A DNA stretch of 64,000 nt, from NCBI RefSeq assembly GCF_040412425.1, contig NC_089782.1, forward strand, positions 23,173,122 to 23,237,121, written 5' to 3'. Every line of letters begins with the position of its first letter. Position 1 is the first letter of the stretch. Shown piece by piece: positions 12,476 through 24,269 of the stretch. The notes below the pieces were generated by a model. The model was given only the letters and a program-made list of their open reading frames with translations. It searched no databases and was not told the origin of the DNA. The DNA comes from Macrobrachium rosenbergii (Eukaryota; Arthropoda; Malacostraca; Decapoda; Palaemonidae). The translations under genes were made by a program, and so were the position numbers.

Positions 12476-12649
12476 ATACACATAGACAGACAGATAAATA
12501 TAAAACTTTTTCTCTTGTAAGTCATAATTCTAGAACAAGAAAACATGCTAGGATTAATGCTACGTTCATAGCCTAATTTCTAAATTAAGAATGAGCATCC
12601 TATGCAGAAAACTTCCACAACATAGATTCATCAGCAACACGTTAATCCC

Positions 12650-13620
12650 CTGAACATACTATGCAGCATTCGCCTGTATGCTAGAGGAACTCTCACACTT
12701 CCTAGCTTTCAAGACCTTATATTCTAGCAACTGTGCCCGGCTATCTAGTTGCCAATTTCTCATTATATTCTTTTTTAAACTGAATGTCCTTTCCTTTTCT
12801 CCAGTCTATCGTTCTCAATTTCTTTATCAAATCACCTCTAAACACTCTGATCCATCTTTGTACCTACCTTATCTTTTCCTAATTGTCGTTGTATCTTTAC
12901 ATTTCTCGCCATTATAATTTTCTTACCCTTTATATACTACACTGACAATTGTTTCTCTAAACAGCTTCCACATTTTTCTTTTGTTCTCAACTTTCATATT
13001 TCACTTCCATAAAGAACAGTTTTCTCATTTTCTAACTGCATAGCTATTGCTCTTCTCTTGCCACCTTCCTTGCTTTCTTCTATTACTGTGTGATTCTATT
13101 CTTTTCTCATTTCCCTATCACATGTTGTACTTTGTTTTTCTGGTGTCCATTCACCTTCTTAACCAAAAGTTATGCCAACATTCTCTTTCAACTTTCTCCT
13201 CTTACAAACACTTCCAACTCTTTCATCAGTCTCTGTCGTTTCTCTTTACTTACACCAACTAACACTGTATCATCTGTAAATATCATGTAATTCACACTCT
13301 AGTCTCGACATCTTTTTTTTCACTCCACTTACATTAACCCATATTTCCTTTCCTTCTTCTTGCTTCTATCATCACTTAATCCGTGTAAATATTAAACAGC
13401 CACGAGACATATCACATCGTCGTCCTGGGCACACTATTTTTCTCAACAAATTACTGTACTATCTGCAACATACATCCTTTATAGATTCTGTCACAAGCTT
13501 TCTCTACGTCTTGTACACTATGCCCTTTTACTCTAGTCTCACTCATTACCAAAACATCCAGTTTCCCCCTTTATTATCATGTTTCCTCTTCTATTTTTTG
13601 CAGCTCCAAACTTCAGCCAT
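12650..13620 (-). pseudogene. Decayed LINE reverse transcriptase fragment
   Basis: Read on the minus strand, pieces in several frames resemble the middle of a non-LTR reverse transcriptase. From high to low coordinate: VQDVEKACDRIYKG, then SWLFNIYTD, then a catalytic-box-like IFTDDTVLVGVSKEKR with the Asp pair near 13270. After that the frame is lost in stops. Pyrimidine richness on the plus strand reflects an A/G-rich coding strand. No ends, tail or target duplication could be placed. It is separate from the LINE C-terminal piece at 13790-13990, because the order of domains is wrong for one element. Confidence 0.55.
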
Positions 13621-13716
13621 TGATGATTACTTCCACAAAATCAAGTTTGTTTACTGACATTTGCACATTCCCACACCCATACATACATCCACTACCTACC
13701 CACACACAACCACTCA

Positions 13717-13719
<3 letters not shown>

Positions 13720-13755
<36 letters not shown>
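13720..13755. repeat. (CA)n microsatellite
   Basis: About 18 CA units, directly next to the end of a LINE fragment on the minus strand. Confidence 0.96.
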
Positions 13756-13759
<4 letters not shown>

Positions 13760-13789
13760 TCGCTAACTGATAATGCGCAAGTGGTATCT

Positions 13790-13990
13790 ATCACTTGAAG
13801 GCACACTTTCCAATCAGCTGCGCTCCCTCTTATCTGCGGGAAGCTTTTCCTCACAGTTCGCCTCCAAGTAGGTCTGGGTCTTCCAGCTCATCCGCTGCCC
13901 AGTGGAGCCCAACTTGACAGTGTCACCTACTATTCTTCCAGGGGTGTGAAAAGGATATGTCCGAGCCATCTCCATCTACCTTTCATCATC
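13790..13990 (-). pseudogene. LINE C-terminal fragment
   Basis: The minus strand encodes KGRWRWLGHILF, then a broken linker, then AGRPRPTWRRTV. This 'RW.W.GH..R ... GRP.T.WR.TV' pattern is the usual C-terminal end of many non-LTR retrotransposon polyproteins, after the reverse transcriptase. Two stops lie between the blocks. It is a 5'-truncated, decayed copy. Confidence 0.7.
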
Positions 13991-15744
13991 ATCGTATCAT
14001 TTGTGGCTGTCCTGATAACTGTCTCCTAATATTTTTCTCAAAGCTTTCGTCTCAAAAAAAAAATGTATTTTCGTTAGCATATTGCGATTCAAAATACTTA
14101 AACGATTCACCTTCATTAGTCCATTCTCCATTTTTTTTATTTCGTCCTGTTGTGCATACTACGTCATTATTTATACTGTTCTCAAATTAATTTAGATTTC
14201 GTCTCTAGGCTTATAATGCACTCTATTAAGCTAATGATTTAAAGTAAATCTTGTATAGTTTTGAGAATAATAACAGTGTCTGCATACTCTAAACATACCA
14301 AGTTGTTATGGTTACTCCACTAACTTTTTCTTGCTTCTAGAACCACTTTTTGAATTATGAATAACAATTAAGGATAACTATTATTATCTATATTAATTTT
14401 ATTTCGTGAAAGATCCTCGCTCATGTTCAGAGAGAAAACATGTTGCTAAGGCATATTTTACGCTGGAGAAACGATCTTATGCGTTTTCAAGTTTCAACAG
14501 TACTTTACGTTGAGGAGCGACACTTGTCAGATTGAAAACCTGATGGATCATGGGACATGGATAACAAATCATTTGAGTTAAGGAAACTCAGCAGTCAGCT
14601 GAACAAATACTCATCTTGAATTTCTCTTGACGTAGGTTAAATTTCTTTCAAATCATCGCCTGAAAAATGTTTGAAGGCTAACCTGACAGGATAGCAATGA
14701 TAATTAAAGATCTGGTGCATGGTAATAGATATCAGTAAGATTTCGGCAGCGTTTTATGACCGTATAATTCTGCCAAGATAAATTCAAGCATAATGCTTTG
14801 CCTCCGAAACAATCAACAGGAAATTGGCTGATAACTCGGAAAGATAACTCACAGTTCTGTTCTAGTTGGGTACTTTAAGGCGTAAAGGTTTTCATATGAT
14901 CTAATCGTAATTATCAAATGTATCTTAAGCCAAGATGAATGACCTGTAATAAATTCTTAAGAACAAGATTCCTAACTTTCACGACTAGACCCGCCTACCT
15001 ATGACGTAAATCATAGATGATATGATAACATCCGGTCTGTAGGATCAAGAGGGATCATGGATTCTACTCTACAAAATTAGTCAAATGCTTAAAATAAATA
15101 TTTATATTGTTTCATGGTACTAATAGAAGTTGACGCCTGCAGTGAGATACAAAATTTAAATATAAATATAGAAGTAATAGATTTGAGCAATATTATAGGA
15201 GATGGAAGATTTTACATTACAATTATGAATTAGCGAGCATCAGCAAGACAGCTGGCTGGAGATTAAGTACTGACTTTGTCAAAAAAAAAAACAATAGAAA
15301 AGCAGACAAAATTTTGAGAAAAAATTGGTACTCGAAACCATTTCCACACCTACAGTGAAATGGATGAATCTTATGGACATTACAAAAACTCAAAGGCTCA
15401 GTAGTGATAGTTGTAGTGTTAGTAGTATGTATAAGAACAGATGAGCTATAGAGCTGAAATAAATAAAACTCTAAAAAATTTAATTCCATCTGAATGAGGG
15501 CTGTGCTAATTTTATATCAAATCCATCTCTGAAACAATACAAGAACAGTGGTACTTTCCATAGGTAGAAATCTTAAGTATTTCACCCAAACTTTGGATAA
15601 GTTCTTATCAGTTCAGTGCACAATTATCATGTATTAATGCAGAAATATGTTCTTAACGAATCTCGCTAAGAAAAACAGTTTAATTAAAGCATTGAAAAGA
15701 GCTAAATATAATTCCAGAACTCACTATAATACCGCAAATAGAAT
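13991..15744. other. No gene seen
   Basis: AT-rich DNA with no recognisable coding segment or repeat. The short frames present are not supported. Confidence 0.4.
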
Positions 15745-16062
15745 GAAACATGGAATACTGCTACGATTCAGTGTAGAACGGATCCCATTGAACTTCATAG
15801 TTATAGTTTATCTATGACAGTATCTGAACTCCCTTTAGGTCACCCAAAAGAGACCTACATCCCTTTCATCAACACTGAAGAATGAATGAAAGCTCGACAC
15901 AATGAAAAACCTCATTATGACGGCGGCGACAGAAAGAAACACGAAATACCACCATGAGTCAGTGCAGAACGGATCCCAACGAACTTCCTGGTTATAGTTA
16001 ATCTCAAAGAGTATCCGAACTCATCTGAATCACCCCGAAGGAGCCTCCGACCCTCCTGACCG
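15745..16062. repeat. Imperfect direct duplication, ~191-bp period
   Basis: The block at about 15745-15870 recurs at about 15936-16062. Shared words include CAGTG(T/C)AGAACGGATCCCA, GTTATAGTT and GAACTC. The copies differ by many substitutions, so the duplication is old. No reading frame is shared. Confidence 0.65.
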
Positions 16063-16199
16063 ACGCTCTTTTGTTTCCCCTTCCCCGAGAGAAATTGTTT
16101 TTCTCCCGAAACTTGTATTATAGTTTGGGGAGAGCCAAGGGAGGAGAGATACCTGCAGTCGGACAACCGATGTGTCAAAAGACGAGGAGATAATTTAAG

Positions 16200-17170
16200 G
16201 GTCCTTTTGAGGGTTTACCGCGGCCGAATACCAGATGACCCGCGCACTCACCTAGTGATACTCCCGCACACACCTTCGCACTCACTCCTGAAGGTGATTA
16301 TCGTCGTTTCTCCGTCGTTTTGGTCGCTCTGACAGATGGTTTTCTGCTGGGAAATAGGTGGCGAAGGCTATTAGGTCGGGGTGGCTACTAAAGCGACTAC
16401 CTAACCAGTTCGGAGATTACTTTGATCCACCAGATTGTTGCGGTTACTGACGTCAAGTTTGTTATGGCTTTGTAGGCCTACAGGCCAGCTTTCACCAGCG
16501 AGAAATTCAGTGGTTTAGAGTCGTAAATAACCGAGTAGGCCAGGCCTGTTTGTCGCATGTTGAGTGGGTAGCCTGTAACAGGCTAGTAGGCTGTATGTTT
16601 TCGGCCCAGGCTAGACTTAAACTAGGCGTGCTCTTAAACTTTTATCATTGCAGCTGGCAAGGAAGTGCTTGGCCTATCAGGTTACCTTGGAAATTGATTT
16701 TCCGTATAGGCCTACTTTAGTTTTGATGATAAAGGAGGTGGTTTTGTTTATTGTCGGTCAATTAGAAACACTCCCTAATGACTTTCGTACTGTTCCGTAC
16801 AGTCCATGCGGAGCTGTAGCTTAGAAATACCAATGATTATTAACCTCATATCTATCCAACATGTTTGGGGATCCTTTGGGAACGCTCGGGGAAAATGGGA
16901 GAAAGACCCAGCCGCCGCATTGTTATGGAATGGTTCTGCGCGTGCGGAAGTCATTAGGGAGCCATATGTTCAAGAAGGGATTGGCTAAGCAGGAGCCTAA
17001 TACAAGAAGAACTGAAGGCCTATACACTAAGTAGAGCACTTCCACAATGTCAACGTGTCCGCTGCGTTTTGTGGGTGTTCTCCCCCACCCAAAACCCTGA
17101 AATCCCACAGTCCCCCTTTACTGTTGGGTAGAGTTAGGAGGCAAATTCCCATGGTCCTTGCTTGTTGGAT
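16200..17170 (+). promoter_or_regulatory. Candidate promoter / 5' noncoding region of the ACAP gene
   Basis: Base composition shifts here to higher GC with CpG dinucleotides (for example CCGCGGCCGAATACC, TCGTCGTTTCTCCGTCGT). The first coding exon at 25236 has an acceptor only 15 bases before its ATG, so at least one noncoding exon must lie upstream. This stretch is the best place for it in the available 25 kb. No TATA box, initiator or splice donor could be fixed with confidence, and the DIRS element now lies between. The strand follows from the gene. Confidence 0.25.
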
Positions 17171-17576
17171 GAAGTTCTGTGGTTTAATTACAGGTTAATT
17201 ACAATCGTCGACAAAATTGAAAGTAAATCCTAATCAACAGCTTAAAAAACGGTAGAAAAGTTAAGTTAGAGGAAATGTAGCTCGGAGCTACTGTAGTTCT
17301 GCCTAACCATGATGACCCTAGCAGGCCGCGTTACTTAGCCGGGGAGGTGGGGACCCCCGAACCCCCAGGTGAAGGAAACTCCACTTTTCACCAAAAGCTC
17401 CCCTATAACATTGCACATACGCAATAGCATTCCAGGATGGCTAGCATACAACTTCTGAGGTTAATTACAGTTGACCGACAAAAAATAACGGTAAATTCTT
17501 AAGCAACTAAAATGCTATAGGAAAAATCCATTTCCAAACTAATACCCCACGTGGAGCTATTGCTTAGCTCTACCGG

Positions 17577-17810
17577 CTTCATCATTAGGATAGCTTAGAC
17601 TTAGGCCTAGCTGAACTTAGATTAAAACTTGAATTTCAAGCCAGTGCCCTTTTGGGCATGTTCCTTATGAATAGGGGTCACCTTCCAAAAATAATAATAA
17701 TTATAATAGGCCTAGGCTAGTGTAAGTCTAGCCCTACTCCTAGACTTCATCATTAGGATAGTCTGAGGCATAGGCCTAGCATAGCTTAGATTAAAACATC
17801 TGAACGTCAT
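17577..17810. repeat. Imperfect direct duplication
   Basis: A block starting CTTCATCATTAGGATAG and containing TTAGGCCTAGC and TTAGATTAAAAC occurs at 17577-17640 and again at about 17744-17810, spaced by about 167 bases. Confidence 0.7.
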
Positions 17811-17979
17811 TTTTCAGTTAGCCCGTCTTTTATGCGTACTTTCTTGCCAAATGCATCACCCGTAAACCTATATATTTTATTTTTATGACTTATTTTAGAC
17901 CAGCTAGCCTAGGCCTGTGTATTTTTATACCATTGAAGCATTGGTGTTGTTGTTACAAGCCAGCCTATTTTTGCATTTT

Positions 17980-18145
17980 CATTTGTTCATGACACTTACC
18001 TGCCAGATATATATATAGCTGTATTTCTCGAAATCCGACAGAATTTCAAAACTCGCGGCTACGCAGTGTGGCCAGGTGGTTAGTACTCATTCCGCGCTGG
18101 GGGGCGGGAATCGGGAACCATTCCCATTTTCTATTCAGATTTTCT
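17980..18145 (+). repeat. Left inverted terminal repeat of the DIRS element
   Basis: It begins CATTTGTTCATGACACTTAC and continues with CTGCCAGATATATATATAGC, GCAGTGTGGCCAGGTGGTTA and TTCCCATTTTCTATTCAGAT. It pairs with the right repeat at 24079-24240 over its length with scattered mismatches and small gaps. On the opposite strand it contains CAGGTAAGT, a perfect 5' splice-site consensus. Confidence 0.9.
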
Positions 18146-18316
18146 CTGTCGCGGTACTGTTAACATCTGTTACAGTACCTCCGCCTCTGGATTTCAGTTA
18201 ACTTGCTTATTCCCACTTAAGTATTCTCTTGACTTTTGGTTTTGATTCTTGGACTGTGGATTGGCACACGCTTTTTCTGGATTGTTGTGGATTTTGCTTT
18301 GGACCTCTCTTTAACT

Positions 18317-20640
18317 ATGTCTGGTTCTAGTTCTGCTAGTTTCCGTGTATGTTGTATGAGTGATTGTAAGGTGAGGCTACCGAAAGGTAGACCCTCACTC
18401 TGTTTGTTTGAGGTGTAGGGGGCATGTTTGTCTTATAGATGATCGATGTAAGTGTGTGAACCTTTATCGGATGCGAGCTGGAAGTCGTATGATTGGTATG
18501 TTCGCAAGTTGGAGCGTGACAGGGTTAGGGGTCTTCCTCCAGGAGTGTGTGCAAGAGTCAGGTTATTTCCTCTCTGATATTCCCAACGTAGTTGATGTTG
18601 CACCTGTCCTGTGGTTTTGCCTTCGGGCCCTGATTTTGTGTCTGTGGAGGGTTCGGCCCGCAGATCATGAGTTCTATCCGTGCGCTCGAGAACAAAGTGA
18701 CTTCGCTCCAAAGTGCTGTGAAGTGTAGTGCTCCCCCAGTGTTGTGGAGGGGGCGTCAGATCGGCCCCATAATGCTTCTAGGCCTGGACGCTGTCAGACT
18801 CCCAGGACTCAGGAGAAGGCATGTCGAAAAGCCGCAAGAAGGTTACGGGGGCTTCCCCACCCGATCTGGCGTCCCTTCGCAGTTCCTGTTGTCGCTTCCC
18901 AGGCTGCAGAGATCGTGCTTCGCGCGCGCATTCTCAGGACTGCTTTTTCGTCCTCCGGGCGTCCTCCCCGCGCAAAGGGTGGAATTCTCGTGGGACTCTC
19001 GTCCTCTCAGAGGAGTCGTGTTCAAGAGGACGCTGCTCGTCAGTCTTCTTCGTCGGCTAGCTATTTTGATGCCTTTCCACCGCAGAAGAAGTCTAGGATT
19101 TCGTCTGATGAGGATGTTTGAGGAGCGCCCAGCCGCTCTATGGAAAGAACCTTTCTTGCTCCTGTGAGGAAGAAGAAGGCGTCCCCTCGCCCATCGTCTT
19201 CCCATAGGATTGTCTCTCCTTCCAGACAGGATTCTTCGCCTGCTAAGAAGATTTTGTTGGAGATGCAGCGACAGTTGTCTTCTCTTATTGCCGAGAAAGA
19301 CTCTGCTCCTCGTCGTCGCAAGGACTTGACTTTGCCTGTCAAGAGGTCGAGGAAGTCTCCTTCTCCTGCTCCGCGTTACGCCGTCTCCTTCTCCTGTTTC
19401 GTGCGCCTTGTCGTCCTGTTAGCTCTCTTGCTCCTCGTCGTTGGCCGCTCGTCAACAGGGCGCATGCGAGCTTCTTCACGTGGCCCGGCGCTCTTCAGGA
19501 TGCTTCTGTTCGGGGCCTCCGGGCGCTCTTCGGTTGGCGTGACTCCTGTGACGACGCTCTTCAGGGCGCTCTCCAAGGCGCTCCGCTGGGCGTTCGCCGG
19601 TTGCTCTTCAGGACGTTCCGGAGCATTCTGTTTCTTCTGAGAAAAGGAGAGATCCCTTCTTGGATTGGACCTCAGGCGCCGTTCCCCTAAAGTGTTGGGT
19701 GACTCGTTTGCTTCTCGGCTGTGGCGGGAGGTTTCTGCCGATTCGGATCCTGCTGAAGTCGAGCTCTCGTCTGCTTCTCTTCTTAGGACTACCAAGTTTT
19801 GACCAGCTTGCCCCAAGGACTTGTTGGGGACAAGTTTAAGCCTTCGGCTCCTCTTTCTCCTCCTTCTCAGCTAGCTTCCTCCAAAGCTAGGAGAGCTCCT
19901 GGTTTTGAAGATGACTTCTTCTTTGGCGACCAAGGGCTTTCAAGAAAGTCAACATGTGGATGGAGAACGGAAGTCCCATGGCAAGACCTCTTTCGCTGTG
20001 CCTCCGTCTAAGCTTTCAGGCAAGGCTGGTATGTGGTATGAGACGGGAGAAGATCTCAGCCTAGAGTTCTTCCTCTTCTCAAGGGGATTTTACCAGTCTT
20101 GTCGCGCCTCCCACGTAGGTCTCATCTGCCTACTGCTAAGGTTTCTTGGACCTTGTCAGAGACCGACCACCATCTCAAAGGTCTCTTCCGCACCATGGAA
20201 GTGTTTAATTTCTTGGACTGGTGCTTGGGAGCCTTGGATCGTAAGCTTCGAAGCTCGGACTCTATTACTTTGGGGAGCTCTCTGGTGTCATAACTGTATG
20301 GACAAGGCAGTTAGGGATGGATCTGAGAAGAGCTGGCGTCTCACTTTGTACGGGCCTCTTAAAGAAAGGGGCCTTGTTTTGTGACTTCACTGCTAAGTCT
20401 GTCTCCCCCATAGCAAAGGCAGTGTGTTGCTCCTTGTCCAACCATCTGTTTCCCAGTCCTTGATTCGGGACATTTCCGCTAGTCTTAAGGAGAAGATACG
20501 CAAGACCTGTTGGCTCATTCTTCTCGGCGTCCTCCAGCTCCTTCTTCTTCTTAGTCTGCTTCAGTGTTGTCATCCAGGAGAAGAAGAAGCCCTTTAAAAT
20601 GGAGGAACTTCTTCCTCTAGATCGTCTCATGAGGAAGGTT
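18317..20640 (+). pseudogene. DIRS Gag-like open reading frame, frameshifted
   Basis: The likely start is the ATG at 18317 (MSGSSSASFRVCCMSDCKVR). Pieces in changing frames follow: a Cys-rich patch around CRGHVCLIDDRC, a Ser/Arg-rich middle (KKASPRPSSSHRIVSPSRQD, PAKKILLEMQRQLSSLI), and a C-terminal block AKVSWTLSETDHHLKGLF ... NFLDWCLGALDRKLRSSDS near 20130-20290. It is called Gag-like because of its position before the RT, its two CxxC-like pairs and its basic low-complexity character. I know no enzymatic motif in it. At least six frame changes are needed to read it through. Confidence 0.65.
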
Positions 20641-20789
20641 TTTACCAGGGCGGCCCTCTAAACCTAGGGAAAAAGTGACTTCTGTCACCTCCAGACACCT
20701 GTAGGAGCCAGGCTTTTTATTTTTGCGAGCCTGGAGAATACGAGGGCGGGCATAGTCTAACTGTCTTAGAAAGGTTACAAGATCCCTTT

Positions 20790-22330
20790 CTCATGTTTCC
20801 ACCCCAGCACACGTGCCCAGGGGATCTGTCGCCCGTCTTGCCACCGGAGAAGCAACAGATTCTTTTGGGCCTCCTGGAGCAGTTGTTAGAAAAAAAATAG
20901 TGGAACAAGTTCTGAAGTTGGATTCTCGGGTTCTACAACAGGCTTTTCTTAGTCCCGAAACAGTCGGGAGAGTGGAGACCGGTCCTAGATGTAGCGTCTT
21001 GAATCGTTTTATTTCAAAGGACAGATTCAAGATGGAAGCGCCTCAGGCGGTTCTGGGAGCCTTAAGACCAGGGGACTGGATGGTCTCTCTGGACTTACAA
21101 GATGCGTGCTTCCATGTTCCCATTCATCCTCAATCAAGGAAGTACCTGAGATTTGTGCTGGGGGACGAGTCTTCCAGTTCAGAGCTCTCTGCTTCGGTTT
21201 GTGCACCGCTCCCATGATCTTCACGGTGATCATGAAAACGTTGAGGTGGCTTCACCTGGCGGGTGTTGGTGTCATTCTACCTAGACGACTGGCTCATACG
21301 AGCCTCTTCTCGGGAGAAGTGTCTGGAGGACCTGACTTTCACACTGTAGATTTGACGAAGTCCTTGGGACTTCTTGTGAACAAGAAAAAGTCCCATCTGA
21401 TCAACGCAGTCCATCGTCTATCTGGGGATTCAGATGGATTCAGTGGCTTTTAAGCTTTTTCCATCCGAACGACAACGGCTTTGCTAAGCAAAGTTTAGTC
21501 CTTTCTAGGAAAGAAACATGCTCGGTGAGGGAATGGATGAGTTTGCTGGGGACCATTTCTGCTGGAGAGTTTGTTTCCCTGGGAAGGCTCCATCTCAGAC
21601 CTCTCCAGTTTTTCTTGGCGGAGAACTGGAGGGACAAGGAGAATCTGGAAGAGATTTTGACGATATCTCCTTCTGTCAAGGGTCATCTGATGTGGTGGTT
21701 CGACCCCTTGAAGCTTGCAGAAGGGCTTTCTCTTCGCCTTCAGAGCCCAGACCTAGTGTTGTTTTCCGACGCGTCCAGGGAAGGATGGGGAGCAACACTA
21801 GGAGGAGGAAGTGTCAGGCTCCTGGAGAGGGAACAGGTGTCCTGGCACATAAACCTCAAGGAATTGGGTGCTATCTTTCTGGCTCTTCAATTCTTGGCCC
21901 AAGTGGCAGGCAAGGGTGTCCAGGTCAATTAGGACAATACCACAGCTCTAGCGTACCTCAAAAAACAAGGAAATTTTTCGATCACGTTCCCTGTTTATCC
22001 TGTGAGGATCCTGCTCTGGACTCATGCTTTCGAGAAGTGCTATTCTCACGAGGTTCATTGCGGGAGTGGAGAATATTGAGCAAGAACCTTCTCAGTCGGC
22101 AAAATCAGCTGCTACCCGACCGGTGGACTCTTCTGGAGAGGTATGTTTGGGTTAATGGAGAATTTGGGGGCGTCCTCAGTGGACCTCTTTGCCGTCCAGG
22201 GCGACAAGACTTCCCCTTTATTGCTCTCCTGTCCTAACCCCGGGGCGTTAACCAGGCAGCCCTCCTCTGGGACTGGAAAGGACTGAGCAACTACGCTTTC
22301 CACTCCCTTCAAGATCCTGGGAAGTGATAA
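20790..22330 (+). pseudogene. DIRS reverse transcriptase and RNase H, frameshifted
   Basis: The RT region reads VLNRFISKDRFKMEAPQAVL, then PGDWMVSLDLQDACFHVPIH (first catalytic Asp near 21092), YLRFVLGDE, FQFRALCFGLCTAPMIFT, and FYLDDWLIR with the YLDD box at 21278-21289. This wording is typical of DIRS-type RTs, not of Gypsy or LINE enzymes. RNase H follows, with FSDASREGWGATLGGG (Asp near 21768), HINLKELGAI (Glu), and DNTTALAYLKKQG (Asp near 21933), preceded by an in-frame TAG. Frame changes occur at about 21170, 21265, 21390 and 22230. The enzyme would copy the element's RNA into DNA. As written it cannot be translated in one piece. Confidence 0.88.
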
Positions 22331-22439
22331 GGAAGTTTACAGCGTCAGAAGGAGCAGGATGACTCTAATAGCCCCCTTCAGCCCAACAGCGGATTGGTTT
22401 CCAGAGACCCTGTCCTTCCTAATTGGATTTTCCAAACGC

Positions 22440-23480
22440 TTTCCATTGAGGTGGACAGCTGCTCAAACAGCCGCATTTCAGAGGTTCCACAAAACCTCTC
22501 CGCTCTGAGTCTGACTGCGTTCAGACTATCTCAAGTTAGCCAGAGCAAGAGGCTTTCCGAGATCTGTGAGCCATCGCCAATGCCAGAGACCTTCTTCGAA
22601 TCGGTCTACCAGTACAAGTGGTCTGTTTTAGAAGATGGTGCAGAGTAAAGGAGTTTCTCGTCCCGACCTCTGTACCTCAAATAGCTGACTTCCTTTTATC
22701 TGGGCATAAGAATAAACTGGCAGTCGACGATTAAGAGGCTATAGAAGTATGTTGCTCAGGTTTTTTTAGACACAGAGGCCTGACATGCGATAACAAGGAT
22801 CTTCACGATCTGTGAGATCCTTGAGACTGTCAAATTCCTCAACTCAGGACACCTTCTTGGAATCTGGATGTTGTCTGAGAATTTCTTGTATCTAGTGATT
22901 TTGAACCTCTCTGTCTTGGCTTCCCTCAAAAGCGTGAGGGAGCTGTCTTCCCTAACGGCTCTGGCGACAGCTAAGAGGATCAGTGAAGTGCAGGCTATTA
23001 GCAAACATATTGGCTTTAGGGTCCTAATGCTGTATGCTCCCTAAATCCTTTGTTCTTAGCCAAGAACGAGAATCCTTCAAACCCTTGGCCTAAATCTTTT
23101 GAAATCAAAGGTTTGTGGAAATTCTTGGGCAAGAGTCAGAAAAAGTCTTGTGTCCTGTCAGGGCTCTTAAGTTCTACTTAGCCAAGACCAAGAATACTAG
23201 AGGCTCATCGGACAATCTGTGGTGTTCGGTGAAGAGACCTGATCTTCCCATGTCCAAGAATGCCTTAGCATTCTTTTTAAGAAGTGTTATTCGAGGCTCA
23301 TTCCTCCTGCTTAGAAGGTGACATGAGACTTCTGAAAAGTAAAGCTCATGAAGTTAGAGCTATCGCGACTTCCATGGCTTTCGGAAGAATATGTCTCTGA
23401 GTGATATTCTTGGTGCTACCTTCTGGAGATAATTCAGTGTTAAACCGCATTACTTGCGGGAGATGTGAAGACGACATTTG
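22440..23480 (+). pseudogene. DIRS tyrosine recombinase, frameshifted
   Basis: A phage-integrase-type tyrosine recombinase, the integration enzyme that replaces a DDE integrase in DIRS elements. Readable blocks in order are ARGFPRSVSHRQCQRPSSN (linker), then a core-binding region, then LATAKRISEVQAI with the first catalytic Arg near 22973. Next come VLCPVRALKFYLAKTKNTRG, SKNALAFFLRSVI, KAHEVRAIATSMAFRKN with the H-x-x-R pair at 23347-23358, and a terminal PHYLRE block with the nucleophilic Tyr near 23451. The R, H-x-x-R and Y set is therefore complete. Frame changes lie near 22650, 23020, 23330 and 23390. Confidence 0.88.
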
Positions 23481-23950
23481 AAGACTGCTCTTCGGCTGGG
23501 ACAAATGCGTTTCCGCCCAGACACTATGTTGGGAGAAGAAGGCAATACTCATCCTATCCTTTGGGGTTAGGTAGTATTTTTAATCTTGTTGTTGTCTATT
23601 TCTGGTTGTTGGGTGGCCATTGAGGTGGACATCCCAATTTTTAACTATGCTAGGTTCTTTTACCTTAGATAGGTCGGTCAGGTGGTTGGTCGTTGCTCCT
23701 TCTCCCTCTCTGTATGGTAACATGATCTAGTCCTATTGTGGTCACGCCCCCTTGGACAGGTCATCTGGATCTCTCCAGCTTTATAGGTCCCTACCTTGCT
23801 GGAGACTCTGGATTAGCAGAAGCAGGCTTGGTGACAGATAACCTCGAAGTCAGCTATGCTAACAGGTAGGAACAAGGCGTCATTCGCCTACATTTATTCA
23901 TTTCTGGGGGAAATCCTATTCTGTCTCTTCCACCTCCTACGGTGGGATTC

Positions 23951-24036
23951 AATATATATATATCTGGCAGGTAAGTGTCATGAACAAATGATATTTAATG
24001 ATAAAATAAGGTTTGTTCATACTTGCCTAACCAGAT
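23951..24036 (+). repeat. Internal complementary region (ICR) of the DIRS element
   Basis: The left half, 23953-23990, is the exact reverse complement of the first 38 bases of the element (17980-18017). The right half, about 23991-24036, is the reverse complement, with a few mismatches and two small gaps, of the outer right end (about 24216-24262). The two halves meet as if both ends of the element were joined. That is the defining layout of a DIRS ICR, thought to template the junction of the circular DNA intermediate. Confidence 0.92.
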
Positions 24037-24078
24037 CTCTCAGTGCCCTCCCACCTCCCCTCTTGAGACAGTGGCACT

Positions 24079-24240
24079 AGAAAATCTGAACAGAAAATGG
24101 GAATGGTTCGATTCCCGCCTCCCCATGGCGGGAATGAGTGCTAACCACCTGGCCACACTGCGTGTGCACTTGATTTTGAAATTCTGTCGGTTGGGAGAAA
24201 TACAGCTTTATATATATCTGCCAGGTAAAGTATGAACAAG
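24079..24240 (-). repeat. Right inverted terminal repeat of the DIRS element
   Basis: Reverse complement of the left repeat: AGAAAATCTGAACAGAAAAT pairs with the inner end, CTAACCACCTGGCCACACTG with the middle, and ATATATCTGCCAGGTAAAGT with the outer end. About 25 further bases (24241-24265) form the right extension that is matched only by the ICR. Confidence 0.9.
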
Positions 24241-24269
24241 CCTTATTTTATCATTAAAATATCATTTTC

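Larger units (their letters stand above)
17980..24265 (+). mobile_element. DIRS-type tyrosine-recombinase retrotransposon, near complete
   Basis: A 6.3-kb element with the four hallmarks of DIRS elements. These are long inverted terminal repeats, a Gag-like region, a DIRS-type reverse transcriptase/RNase H, a tyrosine recombinase, and an internal complementary region near the right end that matches both outer ends. DIRS elements replicate through a circular DNA that the recombinase inserts without making a target duplication, and none is seen here. Domain order is Gag - RT - RNase H - recombinase, all on +. Many frame changes and stops break every reading frame. The catalytic motifs remain readable, so the insertion is fairly young or the sequence has indel errors. 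No methyltransferase domain was recognised. It sits upstream of the first coding exon of the ACAP gene, in the same orientation, possibly inside its first intron. Confidence 0.9.

Noticed and set aside
12284..12576. Overlapping frames on both strands
   Set aside because: Caused by the compound TA/GT repeat.
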